The translations under genes and the position numbers were made by a program. Below the pieces are notes generated by a model. It saw only the letters and a program-made list of their open reading frames with translations, was not told the origin of the DNA and made no database searches. From NCBI GenBank assembly GCA_001781685.1, contig MFLZ01000008.1, forward strand, positions 1-11,953: a DNA stretch of 11,953 nucleotides, in the 5' to 3' direction. Below are positions 5,518-10,990 of the stretch, piece by piece. This stretch comes from Candidatus Kaiserbacteria bacterium RIFCSPLOWO2_01_FULL_54_13 (lineage in GTDB: Bacteria > Patescibacteriota > Minisyncoccia > Phycocordibacterales > UBA2100). Positions within the stretch are counted from its first letter, which is position 1, and each line of letters starts with the position of its first letter.

Positions 5518-5572
5518 CTGTGGCATAGTCTTGCCACAGATCTTTCACTAGGGAGCGGCAGCGAGACTGCCG
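5518..5572 (+). promoter_or_regulatory. Two consecutive hairpins ahead of the 126-aa gene
   Basis: CTGTGGCA (5518-5525) pairs with TGCCACAG (5532-5539), and CGGCAG (5556-5561) pairs with CTGCCG (5567-5572). The second ends 8 nt before ATG 5581. Only a weak T-rich stretch follows the first (5541-5545). They could be an inefficient terminator for the SRPBCC operon or leader structure for the next gene; I cannot decide which. Confidence 0.4.
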
Positions 5573-5580
5573 ATACGCAC

Positions 5581-5961
5581 ATGTCTGACGTACGAGACCG
5601 CGACGTCGCGATTGTCGGAAAGCTCCAGAATGCCCTTCAGGAACACGCCGACACTCGCGCGCTGGCGGCATTTCTTGGCGTGTACTGCCAATATCATCTT
5701 GGCAGTCCGCGTATCTCGGCGGCCGACTTTCTCATCGCTGGCAACTTCAAGCACGGCAGGAGCGCGGCAATAACGCTCAAGTCGGCCGAGGCAAATGGCT
5801 ATGTCACGAAAACCAAGGCCGACGACCCGTCGAAAACAACGTGGGAGCCGACGGACAAGCTCATCAAGTTGGTACAGGCGATTGTGGATATCGAAGCACC
5901 GGCATGGGAGCAAGCCGAACGCACGCGCAAGCTGTTTGCGGAAGCCAGAAGTGCATCGTGA
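5581..5961 (+). CDS. Small winged-helix-like protein
   Basis: This is a 126-residue soluble protein without a family I can name. An N-terminal helix pair (8-40) precedes ISAADFLIAGNFKHGRSAAI (45-64), which could be the turn and recognition helix. Then come LKSAEANGYVTKTKADD (66-82), a wing-like TTWEPTDK, and a long C-terminal helix (93-122) rich in Ala/Glu/Arg that could dimerise. This is the usual plan of small winged-helix regulators. The start at 5581 is the first ATG in frame; there is no SD, and no convincing promoter hexamer is seen close by. A strong terminator follows 31 nt after the stop, so it is monocistronic or the last gene of the unit starting at 4731. Confidence 0.75.
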   Translation: MSDVRDRDVAIVGKLQNALQEHADTRALAAFLGVYCQYHLGSPRISAADFLIAGNFKHGRSAAITLKSAEANGYVTKTKADDPSKTTWEPTDKLIKLVQAIVDIEAPAWEQAERTRKLFAEARSAS

Positions 5962-5992
5962 GGCTGTTCTGGGCATCTCGAAGGGACAATTC

Positions 5993-6028
5993 GAGGGTCC
6001 GCGCTAAAGCGCGGACCCTCTCGTTTTT
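5993..6028 (+). terminator. Strong intrinsic terminator
   Basis: GAGGGTCCGCGC (5993-6004) and GCGCGGACCCTC (6009-6020) form a perfect 12-bp stem with a TAAA loop. T5 follows at 6024-6028. Confidence 0.92.
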
Positions 6029-6029
6029 C

Positions 6030-6058
6030 TAGACAAATTTCATTGTGGCGGTTAGGCT
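6030..6058 (+). promoter_or_regulatory. Promoter of the M29 aminopeptidase unit
   Basis: TAGACA (6030-6035, 5 of 6 to the -35 consensus) and TAGGCT (6053-6058) are separated by 17 nt. The -10 ends 8 nt before ATG 6067, again leaving almost no 5' leader. The promoter starts right after the U-run of the upstream terminator. Confidence 0.6.
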
Positions 6059-6066
6059 TGCACAAT

Positions 6067-7302
6067 ATGTACAGACCATCTGACAAGATCCTCAAAAAGT
6101 ACGCGGATGTTTTAGTCAATTTCGCGCTCGGTGGGGGAAAGGGGATCAAGAAGGGTGATGTCGTGCGGGTATCGGGTTCGGAATCGACGAAGCCACTTTT
6201 TCTCGCGGTGTGTAATGCCGTAGTCGACGCCGGAGGGCACGTTCTCTCGCACTACGGCCCTGACGACGAGAAGGGGGACAAACGCCGCAACATCAGCGTC
6301 TCGCGCTATTTCTATGAGCACGCCAAGCCGCAGCAGATCAATTTTTTCCCCGAGAAATATTTGAAAGGTCTCGTCGAGCAGATGGACCACTCTGTTTTCC
6401 TCCTCGCCGAGAAAGACCCGCATGCCCTCAAGGGCATCGATCCGAAAAAAATCATGTCGCGCGGGGTTGCCCTCAAGCCATTTATGGATTGGCGGCACGA
6501 GAAGGAGTGGAAGGGGATATTCACGTGGACTATCGCGCTCTACGGCACTCCGGCGATGGCGAAGGAAGCCGGGCTTTCGGAGAAGGCGTATTGGAAACAG
6601 ATAATCAAGGCGTGTTTTCTCGATGAGAGGAATCCGATTGCGAAGTGGAAGAGCGTGTATCGCGACATCGAAAAGTATCGCAGTCGTTTGAACAAGCTCT
6701 CGCCTAAAATCGAAAGGTTGCACGCAAAGGGTCCCGACATGGACATCTGGTACACGCTCGGTGAAAAACGCGCGTGGCACGCAGGCTCCGGCAGGAACAT
6801 TCCGAGCTTTGAGATTTTCACCTCACCCGATTGGCGCGGTACGGAAGGGTGGATTCGCTTCAATCAGCCGCTCTATCGCTACAGCAACAAGATTACTGGT
6901 ATCCAGCTCTGGTTCAAAAAAGGACACGTCGTAAAGTCATCGGCAAAAACGAACGAGAAACTATTGAAGCAAATGATTGCGACGAAAGGCGCGGACAAAA
7001 TAGGTGAATACTCGCTGACTGACAAACGTCATTCGCGCATCACGAAGTTCATGGCAGAGACGCTCTTTGACGAGAATATGGGCGGCCCGTATGGCAACAC
7101 GCACCTCGCCCTCGGAATGAGCTATCGCGACACCTACGCGGGCGACGTCAGCAAGCTTACCGATAAGGAGGCGAAACGTCTCGGCTTCAACGACTCTTCG
7201 GTGCATACCGACATGATCTCAACTACGCGCCGCACTGTGACCGCGCATCTCAAGGACGGCTCGAAGAAGATTATCTACAAAGACGGCAAATTTGTTTTGT
7301 AG
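6067..7302 (+). CDS. M29-family (thermophilic-type) metalloaminopeptidase
   Basis: This 411-residue cytoplasmic enzyme of peptidase family M29 (AmpS/AmpT type) removes N-terminal residues from peptides using two metal ions. All expected ligands are visible: Glu249 in NIPSFEIFTSP, Glu314 in IGEYSLTD, His346 in GNTHLALG, Tyr353 in GMSYRD, and His380/Asp382 in SSVHTDM. Their spacing is close to that of the Thermus enzymes. The N-terminal domain begins YADVLVNFALGGGKGIKKGD, and an unusually basic middle region (about 180-235) links the domains. ATG 6067 follows a promoter with a leaderless arrangement; an upstream in-frame GTG/TTG is not needed. The histidine phosphatase gene follows 2 nt after the stop. 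The enzyme probably serves peptide scavenging or protein turnover. Confidence 0.93.
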   Translation: MYRPSDKILKKYADVLVNFALGGGKGIKKGDVVRVSGSESTKPLFLAVCNAVVDAGGHVLSHYGPDDEKGDKRRNISVSRYFYEHAKPQQINFFPEKYLKGLVEQMDHSVFLLAEKDPHALKGIDPKKIMSRGVALKPFMDWRHEKEWKGIFTWTIALYGTPAMAKEAGLSEKAYWKQIIKACFLDERNPIAKWKSVYRDIEKYRSRLNKLSPKIERLHAKGPDMDIWYTLGEKRAWHAGSGRNIPSFEIFTSPDWRGTEGWIRFNQPLYRYSNKITGIQLWFKKGHVVKSSAKTNEKLLKQMIATKGADKIGEYSLTDKRHSRITKFMAETLFDENMGGPYGNTHLALGMSYRDTYAGDVSKLTDKEAKRLGFNDSSVHTDMISTTRRTVTAHLKDGSKKIIYKDGKFVL

Positions 7303-7304
7303 AC

Positions 7305-7961
7305 ATGAAAACTGTTTACTTCGTCCGGCATGGAGAGAGCGTGCATAACGCCGCCGGACGGTTCAACGAGTTGGATACGCCGCTGTCCGAGCGCCGTACA
7401 AAACAAGCGGAGGAGATAGCAGAACGCGCCTCTGCACTTCCCATAGAGTTGATTGTTGCAAGTACATTAAAACGCGCGCAGCAAACCGCTACCATTGTTG
7501 CCGAGAGATTGGGCGTGAAATCGGAGTCCTCCAAGTTCTTTGTGGAAGGATTGCAAGCCTCACGGTTGCTGGGAAAAGAAGTGAACAGCTCTGAGATATT
7601 GGAAGCGATCAAGGACTATCACGGGAATTTTACTGTTGCGGGGTATCGATTCGAAGACGGTGAGAATTTCGATGACTTGAAGACGAGGGCACTCTCTGCT
7701 CTCGCGTACCTCGAGGAGAGGGGTGAGGAGAATATACTTGTGATAACGCACGGTTTCTTCATGTGGATTATTGCTGCGGCGGCTGTGTTTGGAAACGAAC
7801 TAACAGCGGAAGAGTGTCAGGGTGTTATTCGCGGGCTCGATCTCATGGAAAACACAGGACTTACCGTGCTGACACATGGCGCACCATCGAATAAGGCGGT
7901 CGGCAGGTTGCCCACACTCTGGCAACTCAAGGTCTGGAACGACCATGCGCATCTCGGATAA
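7305..7961 (+). CDS. Histidine phosphatase superfamily (phosphoglycerate mutase-like) protein
   Basis: This 218-residue protein has the branch-1 histidine phosphatase signature VRHGES (7-12), with His9 the phosphorylated residue. It also has the supporting Arg in STLKRAQQTA (about 53-62) and the second catalytic His149 in VITHGFFMW. The central TPLSERRTKQAEEIAERA block is typical of the family. The long insert (about 80-115, EGLQASRLLGKEVNSSEIL) and a C-terminal TLWQLKVWNDHAHL tail are less common, so the substrate (sugar phosphate, nucleotide, phosphoprotein or other) cannot be assigned. ATG 7305 lies 2 nt after the aminopeptidase stop, indicating an operon with coupled translation. Confidence 0.92.
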   Translation: MKTVYFVRHGESVHNAAGRFNELDTPLSERRTKQAEEIAERASALPIELIVASTLKRAQQTATIVAERLGVKSESSKFFVEGLQASRLLGKEVNSSEILEAIKDYHGNFTVAGYRFEDGENFDDLKTRALSALAYLEERGEENILVITHGFFMWIIAAAAVFGNELTAEECQGVIRGLDLMENTGLTVLTHGAPSNKAVGRLPTLWQLKVWNDHAHLG

Positions 7962-7963
7962 AA

Positions 7964-7999
7964 TGGTGACAACTTCAGCCTAGGCTGAAATAGTAACCA
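7964..7999. repeat. 36-bp imperfect palindrome
   Basis: The core TTCAGCCTAGGCTGAA (7974-7989) is a perfect 16-bp palindrome. Extending outward, 15 of 18 positions per arm match. No U-run follows, so it is not a standard terminator. It could be an operator or a transcript-end hairpin for the gene ending at 7961. Confidence 0.6.
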
Positions 8000-8041
8000 C
8001 GAGACGATTAGTCGCTCCTTTCACGCAGCAAAATCCACAGC

Positions 8042-8067
8042 ACGGCCCCGCCCTCGGGCGAGGCCGT
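8042..8067. repeat. GC-rich hairpin upstream of the membrane-protein promoter
   Basis: ACGGCC (8042-8047) plus CGCCC (8049-8053) pairs with GGGCG (8056-8060) plus GGCCGT (8062-8067), with one C/A mismatch. It lies just before the extended -10 at 8073-8081 and lacks a following T-run on either strand. It may end upstream transcription inefficiently or be a protein site. Confidence 0.5.
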
Positions 8068-8072
8068 ACCCG

Positions 8073-8081
8073 TGATATACT
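8073..8081 (+). promoter_or_regulatory. Extended -10 promoter, leaderless arrangement
   Basis: TG-A-TATACT (8073-8081) lies 9 nt upstream of ATG 8091. No -35 is evident and no SD lies between them. Confidence 0.65.
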
Positions 8082-8090
8082 CCACCGTCC

Positions 8091-8624
8091 ATGCAGATAC
8101 GTATTCCTTCCGGCTCACTCAAATTTGTAATCGGCTGGACCGCCGTGTTTCTCTTCCGCCTTATTCCCTTCCGTCCGCCGAATTTCGAGCCGATCTTGGC
8201 GACCGTGATGCCATTTTCGAAGCGCTACGGCCCGCTCGGCAGTTTTCTCTTTGGCTTTCTAGGTATTGTCGCGTTTGACGCAATGACGAGCGGATGGGGG
8301 AGTTGGACGTGGGTTACGGCCATGTGCTACGGACTCCTCGGCGTCGGTGCGCACTATTTTTTCAAAAACCGCGACGCGAGCGTAAGAAACTTTCTGATTT
8401 TTGGCGTTCCCGGCACGATTCTCTATGACGCTGTGACGATGCTGATCGGCCCCGTTTTCAACAGCCAGCCGCTCGCGGTTGCGTTCGCAGGGCAAATCCC
8501 CTTCACGCTCATGCACGTCTTGGGCACGGTCGTCTTTGCAACGCTCCTTAGTCCCGCGCTCTACCGATGGGTTGTCCAAAACGAGTCACTGGAATTCTCT
8601 TTTGCGTTCTTCAAGAAAGTGTAG
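8091..8624 (+). CDS. Integral membrane protein, ECF-transporter S-component-like
   Basis: This 177-residue protein has five or six membrane segments, at about residues 11-27, 47-66, 72-91, 100-120 and 130-158. The segment IPFRPPNFEPILATVMPFSKRYGPLG followed by FGFLGIVAFDAMTSGWGSWTW resembles substrate-binding S components of energy-coupling-factor vitamin transporters, which have an N-P/E-P motif after TM1 and a conserved aromatic/Gly-rich TM3. No EcfA or EcfT gene is nearby, so any energising module would have to be encoded elsewhere. The substrate is unknown. ATG 8091 is fixed by the promoter just upstream. The gene converges on the PAP2 gene with a 17-bp gap and no visible terminator. Confidence 0.6.
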   Translation: MQIRIPSGSLKFVIGWTAVFLFRLIPFRPPNFEPILATVMPFSKRYGPLGSFLFGFLGIVAFDAMTSGWGSWTWVTAMCYGLLGVGAHYFFKNRDASVRNFLIFGVPGTILYDAVTMLIGPVFNSQPLAVAFAGQIPFTLMHVLGTVVFATLLSPALYRWVVQNESLEFSFAFFKKV

Positions 8625-8641
8625 GCGCATCAATTCAAGCA

Positions 8642-9187
8642 TCAAGACCAAAATGGGTGGCGCTTAAGGCGCTCGGAGATCCAAATGCCGAGCGCAAGGA
8701 ATATCACTCCGACTGCGTATCCCGCGAGCACGTCGCTCACAACGTGTAGCCCGAGGTAAAGACGGCTGAATCCGACGAGTCCTACCAGAAGCGCTGCGAG
8801 GAGTGGAACGACGACGCTGCGCGTCTGTGAGAGATTTTTCCACGCGAGGTACGCGATGAAGCCATAGAGCGCAAGCGAGAGCGCTGCGTGCCCACTCGGA
8901 AACGCGAAGCTCGTCTCGAGGTACGCTTGATAGAGTGTATCCGGCCTCGCGCGCTCGATGAACTCTTTGAGTATAAATACTGTCACCGTCGTCCCCATGA
9001 CAGACACGCAAAGTCCCGCGAAGTATGAGAGTTGTTCGCGAAAAAGAAGATAGAGTCCCAGTGCGAGGGCAACGCCGCCGATTGCGAGGGTGCTGCCGAG
9101 CTCTGTTATCCCGATAAAAAACTGCACGATACTTGGGTCTCGCAGCGTGTAGAGCGCCTCGAGCACGTAGGTGTCGATTCCACTCAT
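8642..9187 (-). CDS. PAP2-family membrane phosphatase (probable undecaprenyl-pyrophosphate phosphatase)
   Basis: This 181-residue PAP2/BcrC/PgpB-type phosphatase acts on lipid (pyro)phosphates at the membrane. All three catalytic blocks are present: Lys74...Arg81-Pro82 (KEFIERARP), PSGH at 97-100 with His100 the acid, and SRLYLGLHVVSD (141-152) with nucleophile His148 and Asp152. Five to six membrane helices surround them (about 30-50, 55-75, 103-117, 125-140, 152-170). Its ATG overlaps the kinase stop codon as ATGA, so translation is coupled. Pairing with a DgkA-type kinase suggests both serve the undecaprenyl carrier used in cell-wall synthesis: this enzyme would return the pyrophosphate to the monophosphate, while the kinase rescues the free alcohol. 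Phosphatidate or PGP phosphatase activity remains possible. Confidence 0.92.
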   Translation of the reverse strand: MSGIDTYVLEALYTLRDPSIVQFFIGITELGSTLAIGGVALALGLYLLFREQLSYFAGLCVSVMGTTVTVFILKEFIERARPDTLYQAYLETSFAFPSGHAALSLALYGFIAYLAWKNLSQTRSVVVPLLAALLVGLVGFSRLYLGLHVVSDVLAGYAVGVIFLALGIWISERLKRHPFWS

Positions 9188-9543
9188 AGCAGCGCACGAA
9201 AATACGGGACGAAGATGGTTGCTCCAATTACGAACGCCGCAATTGCGGCGATGAGCACAGCCGCCGCTGCGAGGTCTTTGATCTTTGCGATGTGCGGATC
9301 GGGGTCGGATTTGAACTTGTCACACAGCTCTTCAAGCGCGGTGTTGAATACTTCGGCCGAAAGTACGAGGCTAATCATGAAAACCACGAAGAGCCATTCC
9401 GTCCGCGAGATCTCGAAAAACCATCCCAAGAGGAGCACGAGGAGGGTCGCAAGGATCTCGATTCTGAAGCTGAACTCCTCCTGCCATGCGATTTTGACGC
9501 CGTTTAGCGCGTAGCGGACGTTGTGTAACTTCTTCTCGGACAT
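9184..9543 (-). CDS. DgkA-type diacylglycerol/undecaprenol kinase
   Basis: This 119-residue membrane kinase has the DgkA fold of an amphipathic N-terminus plus three membrane helices (about 30-43, 49-66, 90-113). The active-site signature is EVFNTALEELCD (64-75), containing Glu64, Asn67 and Glu71. RYALNGVKIAWQEEFSFRIE (10-29) and IKDLAAAAVL (88-97) are also characteristic. In Gram-positive-like bacteria this family phosphorylates undecaprenol, in Gram-negatives diacylglycerol; the PAP2 partner favours the former. The start MSEKKL at 9543 is chosen because a TATAAT on this strand ends 7 nt before it; the longer open frame continues through that promoter into the divergent gene. Its last 4 nt overlap the PAP2 start. 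Confidence 0.92.
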   Translation of the reverse strand: MSEKKLHNVRYALNGVKIAWQEEFSFRIEILATLLVLLLGWFFEISRTEWLFVVFMISLVLSAEVFNTALEELCDKFKSDPDPHIAKIKDLAAAAVLIAAIAAFVIGATIFVPYFRALL

Positions 9544-9546
9544 TGG

Positions 9547-9558
9547 TGATATTATACC
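9547..9558. promoter_or_regulatory. Overlapping divergent -10 elements
   Basis: On the minus strand 9556-9551 reads TATAAT, 7 nt before the kinase ATG (9543). On the plus strand TG-A-TATTAT (9547-9555), or alternatively TATACC (9553-9558), lies 13-16 nt before the transporter ATG (9572). The two -10 boxes share bases, so RNA polymerase binding in one direction should exclude the other. Confidence 0.65.
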
Positions 9559-9571
9559 CCGCGTACCACGT

Positions 9572-10327
9572 ATGTTATTCGAAGTGCTGTCCGCCTCCGT
9601 TCTCGTCATGCTCGTCTCACTCTCGGGAAAGCTCCTCACGTGGCGGGGCGTGGGCGCGCTCGTTGAGCGCAATATGCACTTTTTCGTTAGCTTCGCGGCG
9701 GGCGTCCTCTTGGTCATTGCGTGGAATCTTTCGCAGGAAATCGTCGAGCACGCAGGTTCGCTTTCGGGAGGATTGCCGTGGATCGCGATTGGCGCTGTCG
9801 TTGTCCTCGTCGCTTTCCGCTACATCCCGCAGTTTCACCATCATCACGACAAAGGTGATCATCCGCACTCAAGAATTGATGTGAATCGCGTGCTCACAAG
9901 CGATGCCCTACACAATGTCGGCGACGGTGCTGTCATCGTCGTCTCGTTTGCTGCCTCTCCACTCCTCGGCATTGCTAGCACTGTAAGTATCGCGGTGCAT
10001 GAGATGCTACAGGAGATATCGGAGTTCTTCGTATATCGGGAGGCGGGTCTTTCCGTTCGCACGGCACTCATTTTGAACTTCATTACATCGAGCACCGTCC
10101 TCGTCGGCGCGCTCGGCGCGTATTTCCTCTTGGAGCGATTTGAAGCGCTCGAAGTCCCGCTTCTTGGCCTTTCTGTAGGGTCGTATCTCGTCATTGTTTT
10201 TAACGATCTCATTCCACACTCAATCAGCACGTCGATCGAATCCAAGCACTATGCGCGGCACGTCGCCTACTTCGCGATTGGCATCGTTCTCATGGGCTCT
10301 CTCATAACGTATCTTCCGCACGCATAG
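9572..10327 (+). CDS. ZIP-family metal transporter
   Basis: This 251-residue transporter probably imports zinc or another divalent cation into the cytoplasm. TM4 carries HNVGDG (114-119) and TM5 HEMLQE (143-148), which form the binuclear metal site of ZIP proteins. A histidine-rich loop HHHHDKGDHPHS (89-100) between TM3 and TM4 is a classic metal-binding segment. About eight hydrophobic segments are visible, near 5-22, 36-52, 68-84, 118-136, 137-147, 163-187, 195-212 and 231-248. MLFEVL at 9572 is preferred; the frame is open to 9521, but that extension lies within the divergent promoter region and the kinase gene. No metal regulator gene adjoins it. Confidence 0.92.
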   Translation: MLFEVLSASVLVMLVSLSGKLLTWRGVGALVERNMHFFVSFAAGVLLVIAWNLSQEIVEHAGSLSGGLPWIAIGAVVVLVAFRYIPQFHHHHDKGDHPHSRIDVNRVLTSDALHNVGDGAVIVVSFAASPLLGIASTVSIAVHEMLQEISEFFVYREAGLSVRTALILNFITSSTVLVGALGAYFLLERFEALEVPLLGLSVGSYLVIVFNDLIPHSISTSIESKHYARHVAYFAIGIVLMGSLITYLPHA

Positions 10328-10364
10328 GCCCAACATCTTGAAGAAGCGCACGCAATCGAATTGA

Positions 10365-10373
10365 TGCTAGGAT
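10365..10373 (+). promoter_or_regulatory. Extended -10 promoter, leaderless arrangement
   Basis: TG-C-TAGGAT (10365-10373) ends 7 nt before ATG 10381. This is the same hexamer and almost the same spacing as at 1134-1142. The rest of 10328-10364 shows nothing notable. Confidence 0.6.
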
Positions 10374-10380
10374 AGATGGG

Positions 10381-10851
10381 ATGAAGATCAACGTTTGGCA
10401 CGTCACGGTGGCGGTACTAATTATCGGCTACCTTTTCTCGGCCGCAGGTTTGGTAGCGTACCTTCTCTACGGCCCCGACGTTACTGTCACGGTTCCTGAG
10501 TTCTTGTGGAGCTTTGGCAGAAGCACGAGCACTCAATCTGTGAGCGAGACGAACCCTGTAGTTCCCGATTCTCTCGCGGGGCGCCCGGGCACACTCTTTG
10601 AGTGTGAGAGCGACAAGGCGCTGAAAGCGGGGTTTTTCGAAGGCAAGGTGCATCTCGCGCTCTCGGACGGTCGGCAGCTCAGTTTGCCTGAGGTCTTTGC
10701 TCCTGCCGAGAGCGGGACGAGCCCCGACGCTTCGGCCGGGGTAACATACGCGAACACGGACGAGAGTTTCGTTTTTCACACCAGAGATTACGGCGCATCT
10801 GTTGAAGAAAGCAACGTTGTAACGTTCTCAAACTGTGTCATGAGGCCGTGA
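10381..10851 (+). CDS. Membrane-anchored MliC-like lysozyme-inhibitor domain protein
   Basis: This 156-residue protein has one N-terminal membrane segment (about 8-30, VTVAVLIIGYLFSAAGLVAY) without a lipobox or clear cleavage site, then a Ser/Thr-rich linker (47-70). The exported domain at 72-154 resembles MliC/PliC, inhibitors of C-type lysozyme. It shows FECESDKALKAGFFEGKVHLALSDG-type strands, QLSLPEVFAPAESG, TYANTDESFVFHTRD and FSNC. Cys75 and Cys152 lie where the family has a conserved disulfide. In known MliC the motif around SGxxYxx...W contacts the lysozyme active site; here a short insert (113-120) interrupts SG...YAN, and the Trp position appears to be His133. The domain may protect peptidoglycan from lysozyme of a host or predator. 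It is monocistronic, between two promoters. Confidence 0.75.
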   Translation: MKINVWHVTVAVLIIGYLFSAAGLVAYLLYGPDVTVTVPEFLWSFGRSTSTQSVSETNPVVPDSLAGRPGTLFECESDKALKAGFFEGKVHLALSDGRQLSLPEVFAPAESGTSPDASAGVTYANTDESFVFHTRDYGASVEESNVVTFSNCVMRP

Positions 10852-10857
10852 TAGTAT
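10849..10857 (+). promoter_or_regulatory. Extended -10 promoter of the lysS leader
   Basis: TG-A-TAGTAT (10849-10857) overlaps the stop codon of the preceding gene. The expected start, 6-7 nt on, coincides with ATG 10864. The lysS start codon is 125 nt further, so unlike its neighbours lysS has a real leader. Confidence 0.55.
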
Positions 10858-10863
10858 TCTTTC

Positions 10864-10893
10864 ATGAGTCCCGTTAGAGGCTGCGGAAGATAA
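10864..10893 (+). CDS. Possible 9-aa leader ORF upstream of lysS
   Basis: The short frame MSPVRGCGR then TAA has its ATG 6 nt after the -10 hexamer, the spacing used by the leaderless genes in this window. Codons 2-6 make up the 5' strand of the long helix that closes the lysS leader, so a translating ribosome would open that helix. There are no lysine codons, which argues against classic lysine attenuation. It could be chance. Confidence 0.3.
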   Translation: MSPVRGCGR

Positions 10894-10990
10894 ACTCAGC
10901 ATATGCAACACATACATCGAGGGCGGACAAGGTCGATTATTGGCACTAAACCAAGTGCGGGAAGCATCGCTTCCTGCCTCTAAACGGGAT
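10868..10990 (+). ncRNA. Structured 5' leader of lysS (candidate cis-regulatory RNA)
   Basis: A 14-bp helix pairs 10868-10881 with 10976-10990 (13 Watson-Crick pairs, one G-U, one bulged A at 10982). Its 3' strand ends on the first two bases of the lysS ATG. Inside are three local hairpins: ATCGA/TCGAT (10916-10920 with 10933-10937, 12-nt loop), GCACT/AGTGC (10943-10947 with 10954-10958) and GGAAGC/GCTTCC (10960-10965 with 10969-10974). The last stacks one base from the closing helix. This is a multibranched fold like that of riboswitches. It lacks the conserved segments of the lysine riboswitch and of T-boxes, so no known class is claimed. An inverted-repeat mobile remnant is the main alternative. 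Confidence 0.5.

Noticed and set aside
6112..6780. 222-codon open frame on the minus strand within the M29 aminopeptidase
   Set aside because: It is antisense to a gene with all catalytic residues intact; no start signal or family resemblance.
10860..10905. Hammerhead-like CAUGAGUCC near the lysS leader start
   Set aside because: The required CUGAUGA core and GAAA partner are not present in the right arrangement.
10868..10990. Lysine riboswitch or T-box as the identity of the lysS leader
   Set aside because: The span is too short for a lysine riboswitch and the conserved core segments are missing; there is no T-box sequence or terminator. AGAGG followed by UGCG resembles the riboswitch start only superficially.
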